From: MGNI01 sp964353875
Lineage (GTDB): Bacteria > Chloroflexota > Anaerolineae > Anaerolineales > E44-bin32
Reading direction: 5' to 3'
Length of the DNA stretch: 28,141 bases
Assembly (NCBI GenBank): GCA_964353875.1
Contig: CAYGXU010000037.1
Span: forward strand, 1 to 28,141
The translations under genes were made by a program, and so were the position numbers. Positions 8,021 through 15,900 of the stretch are shown here, piece by piece. Each line of letters begins with the position of its first letter. Within the stretch, counting starts at the first letter, position 1. The notes under the pieces are model-generated. The model was not told the origin of the DNA. It saw only the letters and a list, made by a program, of their open reading frames with translations, and made no database searches.

Positions 8021-8314
8021 GTGAGCATAAAATTAAATAAAACCACGTCTAACTTTGAAGAGATTCTCCAGCCCAAGCAACGTATCACAGACTTTTCACA
8101 GCATCCGGCAGCGGCAGCACTGGCACGTTTCAAGGCAAATCCAAGGGTCAGCCGGATTCGGCTGATCGTACCTCAAGACGCCTGCCCAGCTTGCCGACAT
8201 CTAGAAGGGGAATACGATAAAGAGTCGGTTCCGGAGTTGCCCCTCCTGGATTGCTCACACCCCCTCGGTTGCCGCTCATTCTATGAGCCAAAACTCGAAG
8301 AGGTTTATCCTTAG
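8021..8314 (+). CDS. Small Cys-rich, probably zinc-binding hypothetical protein
   Basis: A 97-residue protein starting at GTG, with GGGAG 7 bases upstream. Its C-terminal half has the pattern CPACRHLEGEYD, then a Pro-rich step and LLDCSHPLGCRSFYEP. A CxxC pair and later Cys, His and Cys could bind zinc. This resembles the Cys/His tail seen in SPP1 gp7/Mu F-like phage head-morphogenesis proteins (CxxC-LDG ... P-H-x-x-C-R), but only that tail is present and no phage genes are near. Function is unknown. It diverges from dinB with a strong promoter and a candidate LexA box, hinting at a stress-linked role. Its TAG stop overlaps the convergent nucleotidyltransferase stop by 4 bases. Confidence 0.8.
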   Translation: MSIKLNKTTSNFEEILQPKQRITDFSQHPAAAALARFKANPRVSRIRLIVPQDACPACRHLEGEYDKESVPELPLLDCSHPLGCRSFYEPKLEEVYP

Positions 8315-9840
8315 TCGTCAGGGAGATCCTCCCCTTCTTCATCTTTGTCTCTTTTAACATCCGATCTTTTAGAGTGTAACTTGCGCGCCAGTTCGAGCGC
8401 TTCTTCTTGGGTCGCAATTTCTCCACAATAGCGCGCTTCTTCAATTTCGGCCATCATTCGACCAATCTCAGGGCCAGGGGTGATTCCAAGGGCATCCGCC
8501 AGTTCATTTCCACGAACCAATGCGGGTAAATCGAAGCGGATATCGGATGGCTCGATATAGGCCGATAACAATTTCTTGGCTACTTCTACCCGCGCCGAAA
8601 GGAGCTCGAGATTCATCGGTGGATTTTGCTTACCGAGCAGATCGGCCAATGAGAGCAAGACAACATCGATCCCTGCCTCCCCCACTCGTTGAAAAAAACG
8701 ATAAATCGCCCGGCGGGTTATCTCTTTCTCACGCTCCAGGAAGGCCGGCCGCATATGATGTCGGATGACTCGCTCCAGCCATTGGATCTCTGCTTTGCTT
8801 AACCGCAATTGTTCTGCGCGTGAGCGCGAAAGATCTGCACCCACCTGTTCATGGCGGATAAAACGGATACGTCCTTCGCGAATTTCGAAACAGGTCGGCT
8901 TACCTATATCATGAAGAAGCGCTACAAAGAAGAGCAACTGACGACATGTTCTGCCAAAACCAATTTCCTGCTCCAGGTGATCATTGATCCCAGCTCGAAA
9001 TCGCCCTAAGCGAAAGGCGATCTCGCCCCATATTAATTCGGATGTTCTTTTGGGATCGTGACTGCGTGCCAGGACCTCTAGAAGAACCCCCAACTGGTCA
9101 ACAACGGCTAGTGTATGTTCCCATGCGGTGAATTCATGCGGAGGCGATTGTTGCAAACCACGGAGAGCATCAAGCTCGGGAAACAGGATCGAAAGCAATC
9201 CGAGATGATCCATCAATCGAAATGCGCGACCTGGGCGAGGAAGGTCAATGATGCAGAAGAATTCATCACGGATCCGTTCCGCAGAGACTCGATGGAGAGA
9301 GGGAGAAAAAGCACGGATTTGCTGAAGTGTATGACCATCAATCTGAAGATCGAATTGAAAAGATAGCCGTATTGCCCGCAAGCTTCTCACCGGATCAGCC
9401 TCGATGCTGGTCGATCCACATGCGCTCAAGAGGGGGTCTTTTAAATCCTGCAGACCTCCGGTGGGATCGATCAAATGGCTTGATTCAGAGAGGTCGATTC
9501 CCAGGGCGTTGATTGTGAAATCGCGAGAGAATAAATCATCCTCAATCCCCTCACCCCTCAAACGAGCGAAATCAATGAAATATCTCCCCTTCGTATCATG
9601 AAGGATCACACGGCCTGCATCGCGCTCCCGATCCAGATCGAAATAATGCCCTCCCAAGCGATTCGCCAGATTCCTGGCAGCTTCCCGCGCCTCCCCCTTC
9701 ACTGCAAAATCATAATCCATCGGCTCGAGCCCAAGCAATCGATCACGAATGGCTCCTCCAACCAGCCATATTTTTGTTTTTTGATGGGTATCCACCAAAA
9801 CTTTAAGCAGCCAATCCGGCAGAAAACGAATCTGAGCCAT
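8311..9840 (-). CDS. CCA-adding/poly(A) polymerase-type tRNA nucleotidyltransferase with HD domain
   Basis: A class II nucleotidyltransferase that likely adds or repairs the CCA end of tRNAs. The catalytic head has WLVGGAIRDRLLG and the metal ligands Asp42 and Asp44 in MDYDFAV, then SRDFTINALGIDL, and the neck motif EADPVRSLRAIRLS at 147-160. An HD phosphohydrolase-like domain follows, with His310-Asp311 in ALLHDIGKP and IRHEQVGADLS. The tail is highly charged. The protein is 509 residues from the ATG at 9840, 13 bases after the hypoxanthine phosphoribosyltransferase stop. The frame stays open further upstream over that gene, but only from 9840 does it match the family. The Shine-Dalgarno is weak, which fits coupling to the gene upstream. 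Whether it adds CC, A, or the full CCA cannot be read here. Confidence 0.93.
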   Translation of the reverse strand: MAQIRFLPDWLLKVLVDTHQKTKIWLVGGAIRDRLLGLEPMDYDFAVKGEAREAARNLANRLGGHYFDLDRERDAGRVILHDTKGRYFIDFARLRGEGIEDDLFSRDFTINALGIDLSESSHLIDPTGGLQDLKDPLLSACGSTSIEADPVRSLRAIRLSFQFDLQIDGHTLQQIRAFSPSLHRVSAERIRDEFFCIIDLPRPGRAFRLMDHLGLLSILFPELDALRGLQQSPPHEFTAWEHTLAVVDQLGVLLEVLARSHDPKRTSELIWGEIAFRLGRFRAGINDHLEQEIGFGRTCRQLLFFVALLHDIGKPTCFEIREGRIRFIRHEQVGADLSRSRAEQLRLSKAEIQWLERVIRHHMRPAFLEREKEITRRAIYRFFQRVGEAGIDVVLLSLADLLGKQNPPMNLELLSARVEVAKKLLSAYIEPSDIRFDLPALVRGNELADALGITPGPEIGRMMAEIEEARYCGEIATQEEALELARKLHSKRSDVKRDKDEEGEDLPDD

Positions 9841-9853
9841 TAGATCAAACGAT

Positions 9854-10417
9854 TCAATCAGGTTGAATGTACTTTCCAGGCTGTACGACCCCGATGAATG
9901 GGAGATTGCGGTAATACTCATCCAGATCCAGACCATAACCAAAAACGAATTTATCTGCGATCTTAAAACCACGGTAATGAATGGGAACATCCACTTCACG
10001 CCGTTCATATTTATCCAATAGAGTACATACTCTCAATGAACTAGGCTCTCTGGTCTGTAACATGGCGAGCACCGAGGCAATGGTTTTCCCGCTGTCGATA
10101 ATATCCTCCACAATGAGCACATTACGCCCGGCGATGGAGGTCGTAAGATCAAAAGAGATTCGCACGTGGCCTCCGGATTCCCTTACACCAGTCCCGTAAG
10201 AGGAGACAGCCATAAAGTCGATCGTATGGGGAACACTGATCGAACGCATCAGATCAGTCAGGAACATCACCGCTCCTCGTAAAATGCAGATCAGGAAAAG
10301 ATCTTTCCCTTGATAATCATGGCTGATTTCCGTTCCTAATTCACGAATGCGCGTTTGGAGTTGTTCCTCCGGGATGAGAATTCCCTCCATGAAACGATGG
10401 TAATCGAGTGTACTCAT
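9854..10417 (-). CDS. hpt: Hypoxanthine phosphoribosyltransferase
   Basis: Purine salvage enzyme converting hypoxanthine or guanine plus PRPP to IMP or GMP. At 187 residues it has normal family length. The PRPP-binding loop is VLIVEDIIDSGKT (Glu104-Asp105, Asp108-Ser-Gly-Lys-Thr112), with LRGAVMFLTDL early, MAVSSYGTG in the flexible loop region, and DKFVFGYGLDLDEYYRNLP near the C-terminus, all typical of bacterial Hpt. The ATG overlaps the TGA of thymidine kinase (ATGA), indicating translational coupling, with GAGGTG about 8 bases upstream. It forms a nucleotide-salvage pair with the thymidine kinase and is followed by the tRNA nucleotidyltransferase. Confidence 0.97.
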   Translation of the reverse strand: MSTLDYHRFMEGILIPEEQLQTRIRELGTEISHDYQGKDLFLICILRGAVMFLTDLMRSISVPHTIDFMAVSSYGTGVRESGGHVRISFDLTTSIAGRNVLIVEDIIDSGKTIASVLAMLQTREPSSLRVCTLLDKYERREVDVPIHYRGFKIADKFVFGYGLDLDEYYRNLPFIGVVQPGKYIQPD

Positions 10418-10986
10418 GTCCTTGGCACCTCATGATGTAATCGGCAGCGAGCCTCATAAAGCTCACTCGCTCCAACCACAACCACGGGATCATCATACTT
10501 GGCCGGCCGGTCATTGATCAGTCGTTGTGTTCGGGAAGCGGAATCTCCACATACCATGCAAATAGCATGTAATTTATCCACATGCTCGGCTTGCGCCATG
10601 AGGATTGGCATCGGGCCGAATGGCTCTCCTCGGAAATCAGTGTCCAAACCTGCAACCAGCACGCGAATGCCCTCATCCGCAAGTTGCTGTACGACCTGAG
10701 TGATCCCAGCATCGAAGAATTGGGTTTCATCGATCCCTACAACAGTAGTATCCTTCTCAATCCGGCTTCGGATTTCAGCCGAAGAGGGCACAGGGGTGGC
10801 CTCATATTCCGAGCCAGCATGAGAAGTGACTTTATCGGTTGAGAAGCGAATATCGATAGCCGGTTTAAAGACCTGGATCTTCTGACGTGCGATTGTTGCT
10901 CTTCTCAAACGCCGGATCAGTTCATCCGTTTTACCGCTGAACATGGAGCCAGTGATTACTTCCACAAAACCGTTGCCATGCTTCAT
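10414..10986 (-). CDS. tdk: Thymidine kinase (type II)
   Basis: Phosphorylates thymidine with ATP in pyrimidine salvage. Type II features are all visible in 190 residues: P-loop GSMFSGKT (13-20), VVGIDETQFF with catalytic Glu87, AGLDTDFRGEPFGPM as the lid/substrate region, and a zinc site made by Cys143/Cys146 (CMVC) with Cys181 and His184 (CRLH). The usual last Cys is replaced by His, which can still bind zinc. GGAGG lies 6 bases before the ATG. It is the first gene of a salvage operon (kinase, Hpt, CCA enzyme). A terminator-type hairpin ends only 24 bases upstream of its start, so its own promoter is not obvious. Confidence 0.97.
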   Translation of the reverse strand: MKHGNGFVEVITGSMFSGKTDELIRRLRRATIARQKIQVFKPAIDIRFSTDKVTSHAGSEYEATPVPSSAEIRSRIEKDTTVVGIDETQFFDAGITQVVQQLADEGIRVLVAGLDTDFRGEPFGPMPILMAQAEHVDKLHAICMVCGDSASRTQRLINDRPAKYDDPVVVVGASELYEARCRLHHEVPRT

Positions 10987-11010
10987 TCCATTCCTCCAAC
11001 GCCGATAGAA

Positions 11011-11040
11011 TAAAAAAGGGCAGGTACGTTACACCTGCCT
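11011..11040 (-). terminator. Intrinsic terminator after rpmE (or attenuator before tdk)
   Basis: On the minus strand a 7-bp stem GGCAGGT/ACCTGCC (arms 11019-11025 and 11033-11039, 7-base loop) is followed by C and six T residues (11012-11017). It lies 36 bases after the L31 stop and 24 bases before the thymidine kinase ATG. It separates the ribosomal-protein operon from the salvage operon; partial read-through could supply tdk transcripts. Confidence 0.8.
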
Positions 11041-11075
11041 TGAGTTTACACCAAGCTTCAAATGTCGTAAAAGGT

Positions 11076-11552
11076 TTAATAGACTTTGAGCTCTAAAGCT
11101 GCTTCCGGCAACTCGAAACCTCGTTGTCGTAGGTTACGTTTTAAATCCGCCAGGCTTTTACGACCGAAGCCATCGATTGCCAATATTTTCGTCTCACCCT
11201 CACTCAGAAGCTCAAGCACCTGACCGACATTTATAATACCTGCATTCTCCAATGCTGTCGTTGGTCTCTTCCCAAGTTCCAGCTCAGCAATAGATAGCTC
11301 CGGGGAAGTCCGTGCTGCTTCTCGATCCACGATCTCTTTCATGTAATCTTCGCGCGCTTGAAGTTTCTTGTAGAAACGATCAACCTGACCTTCTGTGTCA
11401 ACGATGCGCTGCTCACCCGTATAAAATGGGTGACATTGGGAACACACATCCGTATGAATCACTTCCGTCGTTGACCCTGTGGTCCATGTATTGCCACAAG
11501 CGCAAATTATCTTCGCCTCAGAGAAATATTTGGGATGAATACCCTCTTTCAT
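11076..11552 (-). CDS. rpmE: Ribosomal protein L31 fused to an RNA polymerase alpha-CTD-like domain
   Basis: Residues 1 to about 66 are a zinc-type L31: MKEGIHPKYF, Cys17 and Cys19 (CACGNTW), then Cys37 and Cys40 in VCSQCHPFYTG, and VDRFYKKL. L31 normally ends near there (about 66-70 residues), but this protein has 158. After a charged linker (67-88), residues about 88-150 look like the helix-hairpin-helix fold of the alpha subunit CTD: LSIAELELGKRPTTALENAG, INVGQVLELL, ILAIDGFGRKSLADLKRNL. The pattern follows alpha-CTD (elelsvRs-nCLkraGI-tv-dLl ... GfGkKSL-eIk). L31 belongs on the 50S central protuberance; the extra domain could contact RNA, DNA or RNA polymerase (inference). ATG at 11552 has AAGGA upstream. 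It is last in the rplU-rpmA-rpmE cluster. Confidence 0.92.
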   Translation of the reverse strand: MKEGIHPKYFSEAKIICACGNTWTTGSTTEVIHTDVCSQCHPFYTGEQRIVDTEGQVDRFYKKLQAREDYMKEIVDREAARTSPELSIAELELGKRPTTALENAGIINVGQVLELLSEGETKILAIDGFGRKSLADLKRNLRQRGFELPEAALELKVY

Positions 11553-11640
11553 TCAATCTCATCCTTTCCCGGGATAGACCATTCACCTTTACCGGATTTT
11601 AGCTCCGATGAAAACCTATGGGTCTTTCCTTTAGTCCACT

Positions 11641-11907
11641 CTATTGGGTTTGCTCTAGCGAAATAACATTTACTCGTTTATGCCCGCCACGGGCAAAATC
11701 AAACTTTACGATCCCATCCATGGTCGCGAATAGGGTATCATCCTTGCCAATACCCACGTTGATACCCGGATGAATGCGCGTCCCACGTTGTCGCACGAGG
11801 ATATTCCCCGAAAGAACCACCTCGCCCCCATACTTTTTAACCCCTAGACGTTTTGATTGACTGTCTCGGCCGTTCCTACTTGAACCGCCACCTTTCTTAT
11901 GTGCCAT
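11641..11907 (-). CDS. rpmA: 50S ribosomal protein L27
   Basis: An 88-residue L27 with the canonical N-terminus MAHKKGGGSSRNGRDS, which reaches toward the peptidyl-transferase centre, and the following motifs KRLGVKKYGGE, GNILVRQRGTRIHPG and NVGIGKDDTLFA. There is no cleavable N-terminal leader of the Firmicutes type. It starts 27 bases after the L21 stop with GGAGGAGGG upstream, the usual rplU-rpmA order. Confidence 0.98.
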   Translation of the reverse strand: MAHKKGGGSSRNGRDSQSKRLGVKKYGGEVVLSGNILVRQRGTRIHPGINVGIGKDDTLFATMDGIVKFDFARGGHKRVNVISLEQTQ

Positions 11908-11934
11908 TTCATCCCTCCTCCCCGCACTTTCTGG

Positions 11935-12777
11935 TTATTTCTTTGAAGTTTGCGCGGTAGGTTTGCTCGTTTTTGAACTCGGTTTTTTCTCGCCGCCGGT
12001 TTTCTTTTTCTCACTCGAAACAGGCGTCGTCTTTTTCACTTTTGCTTCCGTCTGCCTTGCTTTGCTGCTTTTCTCTTTCGCAGTTGTTTGGCTTGCTTTG
12101 CTGCTTTTNNNNNNNNNNNNNNNNNNNNNNNNNNNNNNNNNNNNNNNNNNNNNNNNNNNNNNNNNNNNNNNNNNNNNNNNNNNNNNNNNNNNNNNNNNNN
12201 NNNNNNNNCTTGCTTTGCTGCTTTTCTCTTTCGCAGTTGTTTGGCTTGCTTTGCTGCTTTTTTCCTTCGCAGTAGCTTGACTTGCTTTTCTACTCTTTTC
12301 TTTTGCAGGACTCTCGCTTGCCTTGCGAACCTTCTCTTTCGCGGCAGGTTGAGTTGTTTTTCTAGCTTCCTCTTCAATCGCGGTTAGGCCTGCTTTGGTA
12401 CTCTCCCTCACTTGAGCTGGTTCGTCTACTTCAGCGGATAATTCAGTAGTTTTCTTTGAGGAGGCCAAGCCAACCTTGCTGATCAGAACCCGCGTATATT
12501 GATGCCGATGTCCGCTTCTCCGTCGATATCGTTCTTTGGGGATATATTTGAAGACAAGGATCTTTGGACCTTTGATCTGAGCTAAAACCTTGCCTTCAAC
12601 CGAGGCGCCCTGAACATACGGATGGCCTACAGATACCTTCGAGTCATCGACGAGAAGAAGCACCTCCTTCCAGATTATTTTATCCCCGATAGCGTGAGGG
12701 AGACGATCTACCTCAATTGTCTCGCCTTCTCGGCTTACATACTGCTTTCCCCCCGCTTCGATAATGGCATATTTCAT
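11935..12777 (-). CDS. rplU: 50S ribosomal protein L21 with long Lys/Ala/Ser repeat tail (contains scaffold gap)
   Basis: Residues 1-103 are a full L21: MKYAIIEAGGKQY, the GHPYVQGASVEGKV loop, KILVFKYIPKERYRRRSGHR and HQYTRVLISKVG, the same length as the usual complete protein. An acidic linker follows, then a basic tail of 12-residue repeats of the type AKEKSSKASQTT, ending SSKTSKPTAQTSKK. The tail resembles a histone-H1-like C-terminus. The 100-N gap (12109-12208) lies inside the repeats, so the true length is unknown; at least six repeat units are visible. Flanking repeats remain in the same frame. The ATG at 12777 has GGAGG 6 bases upstream; the open frame upstream to 12945 lacks L21 character and covers the promoter and leader. 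The gene has its own promoter and a structured leader. Confidence 0.93.
   Translation of the reverse strand: MKYAIIEAGGKQYVSREGETIEVDRLPHAIGDKIIWKEVLLLVDDSKVSVGHPYVQGASVEGKVLAQIKGPKILVFKYIPKERYRRRSGHRHQYTRVLISKVGLASSKKTTELSAEVDEPAQVRESTKAGLTAIEEEARKTTQPAAKEKVRKASESPAKEKSRKASQATAKEKSSKASQTTAKEKSSKAXXXXXXXXXXXXXXXXXXXXXXXXXXXXXXXXXXKSSKASQTTAKEKSSKARQTEAKVKKTTPVSSEKKKTGGEKKPSSKTSKPTAQTSKK
12056..12352. repeat. 36-bp tandem repeats coding for the L21 tail
   Basis: The 36-bp unit begins CTTGCTTTGCTGCTTTTCTC on the plus strand (12056, 12092, 12209, 12245, 12281, 12317) and encodes 12 residues on the minus strand. Units at 12056 and 12209 are identical; those at 12245, 12281 and 12317 are progressively diverged. 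The unit starting at 12092 is cut at base 17 by the N run and the sequence resumes at base 1 of a unit, so the hidden length should be 19+36k, not 100. Confidence 0.9.
12109..12208. other. Assembly gap (100 N placeholder)
   Basis: Exactly 100 unknown bases lie inside identical tandem repeats, the classic place for a short-read assembly to break. Repeat phase shows the true length cannot be 100 if the units are intact. Confidence 0.97.
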
Positions 12778-12852
12778 CCTCTTCCTCCAACTTCGCTTCG
12801 CCATCCCGCTCGCGCCAATCGCCAGCTGACGGGGAAGTGGCGGATTCACACA

Positions 12853-12881
12853 CCCGCCCCACCCGATAGAGGAGGGGCAGG
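12853..12881 (-). promoter_or_regulatory. GC-rich hairpin at the 5' end of the rplU leader
   Basis: CCTGCCCC (12874-12881) can pair with GGGGCGGG (12853-12860) over a 13-base loop, directly at the predicted transcription start. The arm and loop contain CCTCC, complementary to the GGAGG ribosome site of rplU, so alternative pairing might control L21 translation (inference). Confidence 0.45.
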
Positions 12882-12888
12882 CTGGAAG

Positions 12889-12917
12889 ATTATAAACGGC
12901 GCTCCATTCAGTGTCAA
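12889..12917 (-). promoter_or_regulatory. Strong promoter of rplU (L21)
   Basis: On the minus strand a perfect TTGACA (12912-12917) and a perfect TATAAT (12889-12894) are exactly 17 bases apart, just downstream of the rpoC stop. Transcription would begin near 12882, leaving a leader of about 105 bases. It makes rplU-rpmA-rpmE an independently transcribed unit. Confidence 0.9.
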
Positions 12918-12941
12918 TACATGAATATTTGCCGGCAGATA

Positions 12942-15900
12942 TCAATCGGCCGCAACCATCTCCGTATCCCCAAGATTGACTCCCTCTGCACCATCGAGCC
13001 GATCATCATGGAGGACAACTTTCTCACCAGGAAAACCCGTGCCTGCTGGGATGAGTTTGCCAATAATGACGTTCTCCTTTAGGCCTCGCAGGTAATCGAT
13101 CTTGCTCTCGATCGCTGCTCCCGCTAGCACTTTAATCGTATGCTGGAAAGAGGATGCGGAGAGGAAAGACTCCGTACTCAACGATGCTTTGGTCACTCCA
13201 AGCAAGACTTGTGATGCCCGTGCTGGACGTTTTCCTTGCTTAACGATCTGCTCATTGATCTCTTTCAGGTAGAGACGATCAATCAGATCCCCGGGAAGTA
13301 ACGTCGTGTCCCCGGGATTAGTCACCTGGACTTTGGAGAGCATCTTGCGTATGATGACTTCGAAGTGTTTATCGTTGATATTTTGACCTTGTGAGCGATA
13401 TACTTTCTGCACTTCGGTCATGAGATAAAGCTCAGACTCTTCACGCCCTTTAATTCGTAAAATACGATGTGGATTGAGAGAGCCCTCTGTTAGTCGTTGT
13501 CCTGCCAGGATGTGATCACCCTCTCTTACCAATAAACGAGCACTCGCGGGGATCTCATATTCATGCTCTTCAACCTCATCGTAAGAAACAATCACTTTTT
13601 GGTCTTCGAGACGAGTACGCCCAGCATGAGAGGCAACGATCTTGGATTTGCCGCGTGTAGCGATAATCTCTCCTTCTTCAATCTCGGTGCCATCAGACAC
13701 TTTCAACGACCAATTCCCCGGAACGTGATACTCATCTTTCAGCAGTCGGCTGTCTACTACACTAACCATTCTTTGCCCATCTGGGACATCCGGAAAGATG
13801 ACATGAACAGTTCCGGCGATATCCGACGTGATCGCCTCGCCTTTGGGCTTTTTACGCGCTTCGAATAACTCCTCAACACGCGGCAGACCCGTAGTAATAT
13901 CGCCGCCAGCAGCGACACCACCAGTGTGGAATGTGCGTAAGGTAAGTTGAGTACCAGGCTCGCCAATCGACTGAGCAGCGACGATCCCAACTGCTGCACC
14001 TAGCTGCACGGGCTTGCCTCGACCGAGATCCATACCATAGCATTGAGCGCATAAACCGAAACGCAATTCACACGTGAGCGGCGATCTCACATAGATCTCT
14101 TGAATTCCAGATTCCTCCAGTTGAGTGGCCAAAGCGCGAGTTATGAGTTCGTCCCGCTTTACTAGTATCTCACCTGTCTTCGGATCGACAACTTGTTTTG
14201 CAACAATGCGACCGAAGATTCGCGTACTAAATTCTTGATCGGCCACGTTGTCTGAGTGGCGAATCCATAATCCCTGCTCTGTTTCGCAATCATCAGAATT
14301 AATGATGACATCCTGGGCGACATCAACCAAGCGACGGGTGAGATAACCCGCATCTGCAGTCCGTAATGCGGTATCCGTAAGACCTTTTCGAGCGCCGTGA
14401 GTAGAGATGAAGTATTCCAGAGTTGTCAGACCGTCACGGAAGCTGGATCGAATGGGCAATGGGATGATCCTACCTGCTGGGTCAGCCATTAAACCACGCA
14501 TTCCTGCCAGCTGGGAGATCGGTCCAAATCCTCCCTTGGTGGCACCCGAGATGGCCATAGAGCTTAGGTTCCCCGCAGGATCCATGTACTTGCGCACTTC
14601 CGCTGCCACTTTGCGTGTGGTTTCCTGCCAGAGCTCAATGATCCGCTCCTTCTGTTCTTGCTCAGTGAGTAAGCCGCGCTGGTAATCCTGTCTTACAGCC
14701 TCAGCCGCTTCCAGGGTTTCTGCAAGAATCTGATCTTTGGTAGGCGGTACGGTGATATCCGAAATGGCAATGGTCGTGCCTGATCGAGTTGCGAATTCAA
14801 AACCAATATCCTTGATCGCATCCACAACCGCAGGAGTACCACCCTCACGCAGAAGGTGGTAAACCTCAGCCACCAATTCTTGAATCGATCCTTTATCCAA
14901 AGTCCGGTTGACGAATTGCAATTCGGGTGGGAGGATGCGATTAAATAAAACTCGTCCAACGGTCGTATCGAGTATGCGTTTCTCCGGTTCTGCCAGACGT
15001 TCATCGTTTTCATCATACCAAGTTTCGACCAATAACTTGATAGGCGTATGAACCTCAACCACACTAAGGCTATACGCCATCTCAACTTCATCGAAATCGA
15101 CGAAACTGCGACCTGCCCCACGGCAGTCCTTGCCATCTAAGGTCATCGTCAGGTAATAAACCCCTAGCACCATGTCCTTGGTTGGACCAACGATAGGGTC
15201 CCCATCTGCGGGTTTTAGCAGATTCTTCGTCGAAAGCATTAATTCACGCGCCTCTTCCACCGCCTTGTGAGAAAGGGGTACATGAACGGACATTTGGTCG
15301 CCATCGAAGTCCGCATTAAATGCAGCACAAACCAAGGGATGCAATTGAATCGCCTTCCCCTCCACAAGGAGGGGTTCAAAGGCCTGAATCCCAAGGCGGT
15401 GGAGTGTGGGTGCACGGTTGAGCAGAACAGGCCGATCTTTGATGACCTCTTCCAACACTTCCCACACTTCAGGACGCTCACGTTCGATGATGCGTTTTGC
15501 ACCTTTCACGTTGGCCGCATAGTTGTAGGAAACCAGTTTTGAGATTACAAACGGGCGGTAAAGCTCTAATGCCATCGTCTTCGGCAACCCACACTGAGAT
15601 AGTTTCAAATGGGGACCGATCACAATCACAGAGCGGCCAGAATAATCCACTCGCTTTCCCAACAAATTTCGTCGGAAACGTCCTTTCTTACCTTTCAGCA
15701 TATCGCTCAAGGATTTAAGTTCACGACGCCCACGTCGCGAAAGCGCCTTGCCTCGTTGTGCATTATCAATCAAGGAATCGACCGCCTCTTGCAGCATCCG
15801 TTTTTCATTCCGTACAATCACATCCGGAGCGCCAAGTTCAACCAACCGTTTTAGGCGATTGTTACGATTGATCACACGCCGATAAAGATCGTTCAAGTCA

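Noticed and set aside
9841..10008. An upstream extension of the tRNA nucleotidyltransferase reading frame
   Set aside because: It overlaps the confirmed hpt gene, and family similarity begins only at the ATG at 9840.
12056..12352. 36-bp repeats that might suggest a CRISPR array
   Set aside because: The units are directly tandem with no spacers and encode an in-frame protein tail.
12778..12945. An upstream extension of the L21 reading frame
   Set aside because: It covers a perfect promoter and the leader hairpin; the ATG at 12777 has an ideal ribosome site and begins the canonical L21.
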